Assembly (NCBI GenBank): GCA_963691705.1 | Contig: OY829539.1 | Location: 46,199,656-46,263,655, forward strand | From: Viola odorata | Lineage: Eukaryota > Streptophyta > Magnoliopsida > Malpighiales > Violaceae | Length of the DNA stretch: 64,000 bases | Reading direction: 5' to 3' | Shown here: positions 12,111 to 22,200 of the stretch, piece by piece | Numbering within the stretch: the stretch's first letter is position 1 | Layout: each line of letters begins with the position of its first letter | Program-made: the position numbers and the translations under genes | The notes under the pieces: generated by a model | What the model saw: the letters and a program-made list of their open reading frames with translations, nothing else | Database searches by the model: none | What the model was told of the DNA's origin: nothing

Positions 12111-12374
12111 CTCGTAGCGCCGATACATGGGTTTCAGTGATAGTATCCAAAATCGCCATCTCGTCGAGTGGAATGAATAAAAGCTTCCTTCGTATCTTCA
12201 CCGAAGTGTCATCTTCTCGTTCACCCTGAAAGTATCAAGTGAAAGTGTGGCCGGAAGAGTGAATAAGCAGCGTGGAGGTCTCGGGATTGCATGTCATGCA
12301 TGTTATCACTTATGCTCATTATTATTTTTCTTTTTTTAGGATAAACGATGGCTCCTAAAAAGCGATCTATCCCC
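12111..12374 (+). other. Spacer between arrays with a possible ORF remnant
   Basis: Unique DNA between the 183-bp and 36-bp arrays. At 12325-12350 a pyrimidine tract ending in ttttttag precedes an ATG (12348) opening MAPKKRSIPTLSKTVW, which runs into the minisatellite and soon stops. It may be a vestige of an acceptor site and gag start. The evidence is weak. Confidence 0.3.
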
Positions 12375-12827
12375 ACGCTTTCAAAAACCGTGTGGCGGTT
12401 CACACCCCACATTTCAAAAAATCATGTGGAGATTTAAACCCCACCTTTCTAAAAAGAATCGTGTGGCGGTTCATACCCCACATTTCAAAAAATCGCGTGG
12501 CAATTCATACCCCACATTTCAAAAAATCAGGTGGCGGTTCGCACCCCATATTTCAAAAATCGTGTGGCGGTTCATACCCCACATTTCAAAAAAAATCATG
12601 TGGCAGTTTAAACCCCACATTTCAAAAAATTATCTCACGGTTTAAACCCCACCTTTTCAAAAAAATCGTGTGGCGGTTCATACCCCACATTTCAAAAAAT
12701 CGTGTGGCGGTTCACACCCCACATTTCAAAAATCATGTGGCGGTTTAAACCCCACCCTTCAAAAAAAATAGTGTGGCGGTTCATACCCCACATTTCAAAA
12801 AAAATCGCGTGGCGGTTCATACCCCAC
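12375..12827 (+). repeat. ~36-bp minisatellite, left part
   Basis: Degenerate units around gtgtggcggttcatacccc plus acatttcaaaaaatc. The array is split by Tat-1 and resumes at 34989; the TSD cccac lies inside a repeat unit. ORFs across it (PHISKNRVAVHTPHF-like) only reflect the repeat. Confidence 0.9.
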
Positions 12828-13138
12828 TGATAACAATCTGCCTAACGACAAGGGCATTTTAGTCTCTTACCCCATAAGGAAAAGAAAGAGTTACTGTTCC
12901 TGCCGCCACGGTAGGGCCAAGGCTGTCATCTCCCTCTAAGAGATTGACGCCGGGAGGGCTGACGTCACACAGGAGGCTCTCGCCTTGAACTTCTAGATGA
13001 CCAGAGGAGCTATCCCACCCAGTGAAAACCACGCGTTAGAGAGAACACGCTAACCGTTACCTTGCCTGGGTAACAACTACCCCTCACACCTACCGCCACG
13101 ATGACGTATCATAACACGGGCAAGCCCCGGACCCTGAC
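12828..13138 (+). repeat. 5' LTR of Tat-1, first piece
   Basis: Begins tgataacaatctgcc and matches 33013 onward. It is cut after 13138 by the chromovirus; the last 5 bases (ctgac) are the duplicated target. Confidence 0.93.
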
Positions 13139-13575
13139 TGTTAAGGTCTAAGCTATTCCAGGGCATGTTCACGCCCATGGCCGCTTAACCTTAACGAGAG
13201 CTTACAGATAATCTTTGTATTCGGGTTGGGGGAGTGAGTAATCAGTCCCTTTATGCTTTGGGCTCGGTTATTCATTGGAAGGCGTTGAGTCGGCCTTTGT
13301 GCGGGCGGCCCCCTTGTCTGCGACCTTTTGGCCCTTGTCTGTAATCGTATGCTTATTCTATGAAGTGATGTCTTTCATGATTGTATGCCCTATGGTCTAT
13401 GTGCTTGCCTTATGTTATTCCTATGATAACCTATAACGGCCCTATTACGGCCCTAACCCTATGTTCCCTGGTGATGCAGGTCTAAGGTGTGTGTGAAAGG
13501 CTGGTTCCGTAGAGAGAGTGCGTGAACGCCGCACGAACTCAATCCCTTGGGCTTCCAAAGGATTAGTCCGTGACA
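13139..13575 (+). repeat. 5' LTR of the chromovirus
   Basis: 437 bp, tgttaaggtc...gtccgtgaca; nearly identical to 18447-18883. Confidence 0.95.
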
Positions 13576-13577
13576 GT

Positions 13578-13591
13578 TGGTAGCGGAGCGA
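13578..13591 (+). promoter_or_regulatory. Primer-binding site, initiator-Met type (imperfect)
   Basis: tggtagcggagcga lies 2 nt after the LTR and matches the initiator tRNA-Met complement TGGTATCAGAGCCA at 11 of 14 positions. The mismatches may be tolerated or reflect decay. Confidence 0.5.
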
Positions 13592-13607
13592 TTTTGATTT
13601 CTTTGTA

Positions 13608-16600
13608 ATGGCAAAGACTTCGAAAGTCAGGTGCACAGAACTAGAGAATCGCGTGGATGCGATCGACGCGTGGATACAGAGTTAGAGGACTCTAGGTATT
13701 GGCTCCTCACAGCCACAAGTAACACTGGAACAGATACTTGAGAGGGATAAACGCATTGAGATGCTAGAATCCCGTCTGACCCAATACGATGAGTTGTTTA
13801 AAGGCGAGAGCGCCGATAATGATTTCTCGGTTGAAGAGAATGTGGAAACGTTTCGCCTCTTTGCGGAACGGGTGCGACGCGTAGAGGCGCTAGAAGCACA
13901 ATTAACAAGGAGACTCTTAAGCTTCGAAGGTCGAACCCCAGAGAAAGAGGGTGGCCCTCATGAGAATCTTGATGAGCTGCTAGAGAGGGCAGACATTAGA
14001 GAACTGAATGTGGCACTCACCACCACTGGTACTAGGGTGGATGAATTGCAAGATAATCTTAAAGAAGCGTGGGATATGTTTCGCGAGACCGACAAGAAGG
14101 TGGGACTGCTGGACGCCTCCCTGATTGAGATACAGGGCAAGCTCACGAAAATTGGGCAAAGGAATTCTCCTGGCCCTTTGGCGATGGGGATGACCGAACT
14201 AAACAAGTGCAAAAGTTTTCAACCAAAACCTTATAATGGAATGAGGAGTGCAAAAGAGATAGATAATTTCTTGTTTGACATAGAAAACTATTTCAATATG
14301 TGCCAGGTTCTGTCAGATGAGTTGAAGCTGACGGTGGTAGTGATGTTACTATCCGACGATGCTAAAGTATGGTGGAGGACTCGCGCTAATAGCATCGTCA
14401 CGTGGGAAGAGTTTAAAGTGGAGTTAAGGAAGTCGTTCTGCCCAGAGGATGTGGAATATGCCGCTCGTATAAGCTTGCGCGAACTAGTGCAAACGACCTC
14501 TATGAGAGAATATGTGAACAGATACTCCACGCTTATGCTCGATATTAAGGAAATGTCGGAGGCCGACAGAATGTTCAATTTTACTCAGGGGTTAAAGCCT
14601 TACCCCAGGAACGAAGTCCGCCGGCAGAATCCTAAGGCCCTGAATGATGCAATCACAATAGCGGAGAGAGTAGAGGATAGATCGGATATGGGGACAAAAC
14701 GGAAGTTTGGAGGATCTAATGGACCTGATGCTAAGTCGAACAAGTTTACTAGGCCTAGTACTGGAACTAGTGAGAATCGGTTCCCAGCTAGGAACTCAAC
14801 AAACTCCCAAGGCCCTAACAGGTTCGGCAATAGAGTCCCGCGACCTATTGCGTGTTTCATCTGTGAAGGTCCTCACAAAGCGGCTGAATGCCCTACAAAG
14901 GTTGCCTTAAGCGCGCTGCAGACAGTTCGAGGAGCTATGAGCCCTGAACCTGAGAAGGTGTTGGCGTTAACCGAGGGGGAACACCCTTCTGAGAGGAGTT
15001 TCTTATCGGCCTTGAAGAAGCAGTTGGCCACACAGGAGATGGCGAAGGGCTTAATGTATGTGACTGTCCAAATGGGACGCTATTCTATGGAGGCCCTTAT
15101 CGACACGGGGGCCACCGATAGCTTCTTGTCGGACTCCTTTGCAAGAAAACTTGGAGTGACGGTTGTCCCAGATGGGGGAAAACTGAAGGCGGTGAATTCG
15201 GGGGAGACGGAGGGAAGTGCGAAAAACGTTGACATACGGATGAGCTCTTGGAAGGGCAAATCAGATTTTGTAGTGGCCGTTATCGACGATTTTGATGTGG
15301 TCCTTGGCTTGGACTTCCTTCTTTTGGATAAAGCCGTTCCTGTCCCATCAGCTCGTTGCCTCTTACTGATGGGTGAAGAACCGGTGGTAATCCCAGTGAC
15401 GATAAGTCCTACGAGAGAGAAAAGACTACTCTCTGCTATGCAGCTTAAACGCGGCTTAAAGAAAAAAGAGGCAACCTTCTTGGCTATAGCCTCCTGGAGT
15501 GATGATAGTGTATTGGCAGAATGCCCACCCATAGTTAGTCAGCTGTTGGAGGAATACGCAGAGGTGATGCCTGACCAGTTGCCCAAAAACTTGCCTCCGC
15601 GTAGGAATATCGATCATGAGATTGAATTAATCCCCGGTGCCAAAGCCCCAGCAAAGGCAGCCTACCGGATGACCCCTCCTGAGTTGGCCGAGTTACGAAA
15701 ACAATTGGCTGAATTGTTGGATGGTGGGTTCATTAGACCAGCAAAGGCCCCGTATGGAGCTCCGGTGCTTTTCCAGAAGAAACACGATGGTAGCCTTCGC
15801 ATGTGTGTGGATTATCAAGCGTTGAATAATGACGGTGAAGAATCGGTATCCGCTTCCTTTGATAGCCGATCTATTTGATCAATTAAGTGGGGCGAAGTTC
15901 TTCACGAAGTTAGACTTGAGATCAGGGTATTATCAAGTTAGAATAGCTGAAGGTGATGAAGCTAAGACAACGTGCGTTACGAGATATGGTTCCTTTGAAT
16001 TTTTAGTAATGCCCTTCGGGTTGACCAACGCCCCTGCCACCTTCTGCACACTAATGAATCAGGTTTTTCGAGAGTACCTTGACAAGTTTGTGGTCGTGTA
16101 TATTGATGACATTGTGATTTATTCAACCACTTTGGAGGACCACTTGGAACACCTGAGACTCGTGTTCGACAAACTCAAAGCGAACCAACTTTACGTGAAA
16201 AGGGAGAAATGCGCCTTTGCCCAAACCAAGATTAACTTCTTGGGTCATGTCATTGAACGGGGTAGGATTCGCATGGATATGAGTAAAGTACAAGCGATTC
16301 AAGAATGGCAACCCCCGAGCGGGCTGACAGAACTGCGTTCATTCTTGGGTTTAGCCAACTACTATCGTCGGTTCATTGAGGGATATGCTAGAAGGGTTAG
16401 CCCTCTTACAAACTTACTGAAAAAGGGAGTGAGATGGGTGTGGTCTATGGAGTGCGAAGAGGCATTCAGAGATATCAAGCGAGCTATGATGGAAGATCCC
16501 GTTTTGGCACTCCCAGACCCGACACAACCTTATGAAGTTCAAACTAACGCGTCTGACTTTGCGCTAGGTGGGGTGCTCCTCCAAAACCAACATCCTGTAG

Positions 16601-18435
16601 CTTTTGAGAGTAGGAAGCTGAATGATGCGGAAAGGAGATACACGGTGCAGGAAAAAGAGCTTCTAGCTATTATTTATTGTGTCACCAAATGGCGTCACTA
16701 CCTATTGGGTTCTGACTTCATAGCGAAGACAGATAATATGGCAACTAGTCATTTTCTCACCCAACCGAAGCTTACTGCCAAGCAGGCTAGATGGCAGGAG
16801 ATTTTAGCAGAGTTCGATGTGAACTTCGAACATAAGGCTGGGAAGTCTAACCAAGTTGCGGATGCCTTAAGCCGGAGAAGTGACTTGGCTTCAATGCGTA
16901 TAATGACTCAGGCTAGTGTAAGCAAAATCAGTACCCCACTGAGAGGAGAAATTAGAGAGCAGATGAAGTCAGATTCAATTGCACAGGCGCTATTGACACT
17001 CGTGAAAGAAGGTAAAACTCGAAGGTTTTGGGTGGAGGACGACCTATTAATGACGAAGGGACAGTTAGTCTATGTGCCAAAAGGAGGGGATTTAAGGAAG
17101 AAATTGCTTCGCGAATGTCATGATACCTTATGGGCAGGACACTGCGGGTGGCGTAGAACCTTGGCGCTTATTAGGCAGGCCTACTTTTGGCCGGTAATGA
17201 GAGATGATGTTCGCATGTTTACGAAGACTTGCTTGATTTGTCAACAGGATAAGGTAGATAGACAGAAGTCTGCAGGTCTACTTGATCCATTGCCAGTTCC
17301 CAACCGGCCGTGGGAGAGTGTATCTATGGACTTCATTACTTGCCTCCCAAAAGTGGGGAATCTTTATGGAATCTTTGTGGTAGTAGATCGATTCTCGAAG
17401 TATGCGACTTTTGCTCCGGTATCTAAGACGTGCACCGCAGAGGAAACGGCGCGATTGTTCTTTAAAAACATTGTGAAGTATTGGGGTATCCCGGAAAGCA
17501 TTATTAGCGATAGAGACCCTCGATTCACTGGCACCTTTTGGAAGGAATTATTCAACTTGCTTGGCTCTAGGCTGAATATGTCTTCAGGATTCCATCCTCA
17601 GACTGATGGGCAAACTGAGAGAATGAATGCGATTCTAGAAGAGTATCTAAGGCATTTTGTTCATGCTAATCAGAAGAACTGGATTGAACTCCTCGACGTG
17701 GCACAATTCTGCTTTAATTCCTTGAAAAGTTCTGCGACTAACAAGAGCCCTTTTGAACTAGTTACAGGCCAACAACCGTTGTTTCCACACACGGTGAATG
17801 AGTATCGGGGGAAGAGTCCCAGTGCCTTTAACTTTGCTAAGGAATGGAAGCAGAACGCTGAAATAGCCAAAGCCTTGTTGGAGAGAGCTTCCTGCCGAAT
17901 GAAACAATGGGCGGATAAAGGGAGGAGGGCCCTCGAATTTCAAGCGGGCGATAAAGTAATGGTGAGACTGATGCCAGGACAGATTCGAGCGCTCCAACGA
18001 CAGGATCGCCGCCTTCTACGACGATATGAGGGCCCCGTGACAATTATTGAGAAAATAGGCAGAGTCTCATATCGGGTTGACCCACCAGATTGGATGAAGA
18101 AGTGCCACCCAGTGTTTCATGTGAGCCATTTAAAACCGTTTCACGCGGATGAGGAAGATGCTAGTAGAAATCAGCCAGTCAGAGCTGAAGTCCGTTTCAA
18201 GGTGCAGCCTCAACCAGTAAAGGTAGTTGAAGCTATCCTGGCCGAACGCAAGGTGGCAATCAGGCGGCAAATTCAAAATGTGAAGAAACAGATCCACCAA
18301 CGACAATTCCTCGTCAAGTGGAAAGACTTGGGCAATGAAGAAATCAGTTGGGAAAGCGCAGAGGACTTGGTAGATGCACAAGAATTGATTATGGAATTTC
18401 TCGAAGACAGGTCGACGAGGGCGTCGACGAACTGA
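13608..18435 (+). pseudogene. Chromovirus gag-pol polyprotein with two disruptions
   Basis: One frame from ATG 13608 runs gag, CCHC knuckle (CFICEGPHKAAEC), protease (IDTGATDSFLSD), RT ([11 protein letters not shown], about 16100), RNase H, integrase with HHCC finger and DDE residues ([21 protein letters not shown]), and a C-terminal chromodomain ([18 protein letters not shown]) that can direct integration into heterochromatin. Defects: TAG at 13683-13685 early in gag (an alternative start at 13761 would bypass it) and a 2-nt deletion near 15829 that shifts frame before the RT core. The first RNase H catalytic Asp (TDAS) is Asn ([11 protein letters not shown]). Otherwise open, consistent with recent insertion. 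Confidence 0.95.
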
Positions 18436-18446
18436 GTGGGGGAGAG
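18434..18446 (+). promoter_or_regulatory. Polypurine tract of the chromovirus
   Basis: gagtgggggagag overlaps the stop codon and directly abuts the 3' LTR at 18447. Confidence 0.85.
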
Positions 18447-18883
18447 TGTTAAGGTCTAAGCTCGTCCAGGGCATGTTCACGCCCATGGCCGCTTAACCTT
18501 AACGAGAGCTTACAGATAATCTTTGTATTCGGGTTGGGGGAGTGAGTAATCAGTCCCTTTATGCTTTGGGCTCGGTTATTCATTGGAAGGCGTTGAGTCG
18601 GCCTTTGTGCGGGCGACCCCCTTGTCTGCGACCTTTTGGCCCTTGTCTGTAATCGTATGCTTATTCTATGAAGTGATGTCTTTCATGATTGTATGCCCTA
18701 TGGTCTATGTGCTTGCCTTATGTTATTCCTATGATAACCTATAACGGCCCTATTACGGCCCTAACCCTATGTTCCCTGGTGATGCAGGTCTAAGGTGTGT
18801 GTGAAAGGCTGGTTCCGTAGAGAGAGTGCGTGAACGCCGCACGAACTCAATCCCTTGGGCTTCCAAAGGATTAGTCCGTGACA
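18447..18883 (+). repeat. 3' LTR of the chromovirus
   Basis: 437 bp, followed by TSD ctgac at 18884-18888. Confidence 0.95.
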
Positions 18884-18940
18884 CTGACGGTACTGGTTGC
18901 CCCCCTGCGATCCCACTCGCGCAGAAATGCTTATTTCATC

Positions 18941-18948
18941 TATAAATA
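18941..18948 (+). promoter_or_regulatory. TATA box of Tat-1 5' LTR
   Basis: TATAAATA followed by cctcc. Conserved in all four Tat LTR copies (also 33377-33384, and on the minus strand at 44296-44303 and 60798-60805). The chromovirus separates it from the upstream half of the LTR. Confidence 0.75.
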
Positions 18949-19040
18949 CCTCCCCAACGAAGGAGAAAGGTAAGGAGAATTCACTGGCCCAAGCTCTGCC
19001 AATTTCACCACAAATACTAACTTAAGCATCGGAGTGTTTC

Positions 19041-19061
19041 CGCCGGAGACCCCCTCCGGCG
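19041..19061 (+). other. LTR leader hairpin (8-bp stem)
   Basis: CGCCGGAG, loop acccc, CTCCGGCG: a perfect 8-bp stem about 95 nt downstream of the TATA box, so in the transcribed leader. It is retained in all four Tat LTRs although the upstream U3 halves of the two subfamilies are largely unalignable. Confidence 0.7.
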
Positions 19062-19150
19062 TCTTGCAGGTACAACGGACCACCGTGGACACTGAACTGG
19101 AGGAGCCTCTTCCCCTTCTATCCTTCGGCCGAAGACAAATTCTTATCAAA

Positions 19151-19170
19151 TTGGTGCTTTCGTTGAGAGC
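19151..19170 (+). promoter_or_regulatory. Primer-binding site region of Tat-1
   Basis: ttggtgctttcgttgagagc starts 2 nt after the LTR; Tat-2 has the same motif with two changes at 60592-60573. The TGG start fits a tRNA 3' CCA end. I cannot name the tRNA with confidence. Confidence 0.55.
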
Positions 19171-19234
19171 TTTGGTTCTATTAAGTGAGCATCCTTAATA
19201 ACCAAGCTCCATTCTTCCCGAAGCTAGGAGGATT

Positions 19235-22200
19235 ATGGCTTCAGAGTCAGATCCTGCGCTGTCCCAAGCCCCCAGCATCCCGTATAACACTCGCCGACGA
19301 CTTTTCACTTTTGCTACCTCTGACATCTCTACCTCAGTGCAAGAAGTCACTGCGGGAGGATCAGATCCTCCCTCTGGGCAAATGACAGAAGCAACAGTAT
19401 TCCTGATTTGTTCCCCTTTCTCCCACATAGCGGGACCCAGCTATTCTACCCCCGAGGCGAGGGGATCCGTGATCGACGAAGTAAACCACCCCCTTGTAAA
19501 CTCAATAGCGGCTCTTCGAGCCCAGCTGGATCAGTTGACAGAGGTGGCTGCTGGATTTACGCCCCATGCCTCGGGATTTGGCGTGTCCTCCTAGATGGTT
19601 TTCACTCCACCTATTGTTAACGAACGACCGTTGTCGCCCCGGCAACTTGGAGGGCTTCCGTTTTCCCTACCTCTGCCATCGGTCCCCATAAATGTCCCAC
19701 CGCCTGCACACGGACCTGTTGAACTTTCTGGGCAGTACAGGGGAGAAATCCCCCTCCCTGAAGAAGGCCGCCGACGTAATGAATATAGAGAACACTGGGA
19801 TGATAGGCGAGGAGAGATGTTCAGAGAACCATCTCCTAGATACAGTGAAAGATCCAGCAGCAGGGGTCGGCGAACTCGAACTCCGAGAAGCCGCAGTCGA
19901 TCTCCTAGGCGGCATCATGAATATGACCCTCAGAACCCCAGATATGATGTTGAAATTCCACCCCCGCATCGCCCTCGTAGAGTCCCTGATGGCAATGCTG
20001 GCCACCCGTTCAGTTATCGTGTGAGGCATCACAGGGTCCATCGGCATGTGAAACTCCCCGCCGAATCATATGATGGCACGAAAGACCCTATTTCTCACCT
20101 TAATAAGGTGAAAGATTTTGTGCAATTCCAAACTCATAGCGATGCAGCGCTATGCCAGATCTTCGTCATGACACTATCAGGGGTGACACGTCTCTGGTTC
20201 GATGGACTCCCAGCCGGATCTATTGATAACTTCTCTCAGCTGGAGGAAAAGTTCAGGAGTCGGTTTAGCACGGCAGTTCCTATCAGGAAGTCAGCAACCG
20301 CGCTATTCGATATTCATCGAAAACCGCAGGAGTCATTGAATGAATCTTTAAGTCGATTTGATCTCGAAATGTCCCTGACGCTAGGGGTCACTATTGATTT
20401 TGCGGTGGAGGCCCTAAAACACAACTTTCGATATGGAAAATTAAAAGATACCCTAACGGTGGATCCACCGTCGACCCTGGATGCGTTAAGACTAAAAGCG
20501 CATAATTATGCGAGGATGGAAGAGGAGGAAAATAGAGAACGGATGCGGGACATACCGACAGACCCATACCTGGCCCCTAACGCCCCGCATAGTAGCGCCC
20601 CTGACACGCGGCCCAATGATGATTATAGCCAACGGAAAGAGCACACCGCCAAGGCCTCTAATCGGCAGAGAGGCAATTTTTCGAAAGGGAAACCCGGAGG
20701 GTCCCCCACTCGGAAACAGGCAGATCTACCAATGGGCCAGATATATGACCCTGACCTTCCTTCCCTCATACTCCCAAGGGCGGAAATCCTAGCGATAGTT
20801 CAGCAGCGAAATCTACCCATCCGTTACCCAGCTCCTGTGAAACCCGGAGTAATCATGGGAGGAAGAGAGAATGCATATTGCAAGTTCCACAAGGTCAAAG
20901 GACACTCGACCGATGTGTGTAGAGAACTAAAACTGGCCATAGAGCGGTTAGTTGAGGAAGGCTACCTCGGAGAATTTGCCACCAAGACAAGAGAAAGAGC
21001 TAGGAATAACCCAACTGAAGTAATGACTGATCATAGGCAAACGCCTTCCCGCGCAACGGGGGCTAACGCGATCCCCCTTGGGTAAAATAGAGAAGCTCTC
21101 ATTGTTCACAGCGATCAAATACCTATGATTAACATCATTGCAGGAGGAACGCCTTACTTCGAGGAAACTATGCAACAAACGCCCAGTCCCGGGGAAAAGC
21201 GCAAACGAGAAAGCACGCAGGTAAAAGTTGAGGCAATTAGCGCTTTAGACAGGATGGTATTGTCCTTCTCAGAAGAAGACGAAAAAGGCATTGTTTTCCC
21301 GCACAATGACGCGTTGGTAGTAACACCCGTCATCAGCAGCCACGGAGTAAGAAGAACCCTTGTCGATAACGGGAGCGCGGTAAATTTATTTTCGCTAGAA
21401 GCATACAACCTGATGAAACGTCCTGACGGCGAGTTGGCGCCTTGCAAAAGACCAATTGTTGGGATTGATGGGATACCGATCCCGGTAGCGGGAATCACAT
21501 CATTGTCAGTATATTTTCGAGAAGACACATCCAAACGCTCTGAAGAGCTATTATTTCTAGTCGTAGACCTGACGCTGCCTTATAATGCCATACTGGGGCG
21601 ACCGCTCCTCAATCGCTTTGGGGCCGCAATATCCCAAAAACACCTGTGGATGAAATACCCCTCGTGGGACGGCGTGGTCTCAATCAAAGGAGACCAGAAG
21701 CTAGCCGCTGAATGCTACCTACTTATGACTCAAAGGAGTTGCGACCGTTACGTGTGCGTGGCAGACGATCCCTTCGATGATAAAGAGGAAAAGCGCACTC
21801 AGCCGCTGGATCAGATGATGTCAATACCTATCGGTGAGGATAGTGAAGCGAACCTCTTGATCAGTGAGAAACTAAGTCCTGAAGAGAATGTGCAATTAAC
21901 CCGACTGCTAAGAAAATGTAAAGGAGAATTCGCGTGGAAACCGGCAGACATGCCTGGAATTTCGCGAGAAGTCGCGGAGCACCGGTTAAACGTTAGCCCT
22001 GACACTAAGCCTATTCAACAAAAGCGGCGTGCTTTCTCACCGGAAAAGATAGCAGCCATCGAGAAAGAGTTGCTAAAGCTCACAGACGCGGGGTTCGTCC
22101 GAGAAGTCCAATACCCAACCTGGCTAGCTAACCCTATGTTAGTTCCAAAGCCTAACGGGGATTGGCGCATGTGCATCGATTTCACTGACCTGAACAACGC

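Larger units (their letters stand above)
13139..18883 (+). mobile_element. Chromovirus (Ty3/gypsy, possibly Galadriel-like), young copy
   Basis: Two 437-bp LTRs (13139-13575, 18447-18883) with only about 3 mismatches, TG...CA ends, and TSD ctgac (13134-13138, 18884-18888). The empty-site sequence is seen intact in the Tat-1 3' LTR at 33316 (accctgacggtacc). A single gag-pol frame ends in a chromodomain. The gag (LSDDAKVWWRTRANS, LMLDIKEMS) resembles the Galadriel clade, which is a tentative assignment. It is the youngest full element in the window by LTR identity. Confidence 0.95.
18889..19148 (+). repeat. 5' LTR of Tat-1, second piece
   Basis: Continues the Tat-1 LTR after the chromovirus and TSD. 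It ends aagacaaattcttatca, matching the end of the 3' LTR at 34988. It contains the TATA box and the conserved leader hairpin. Confidence 0.93.

Noticed and set aside
12392..12748. CRISPR-like look of evenly spaced repeats
   Set aside because: Units are contiguous and degenerate without unique spacers, and the context is a plant retroelement; it is a minisatellite.
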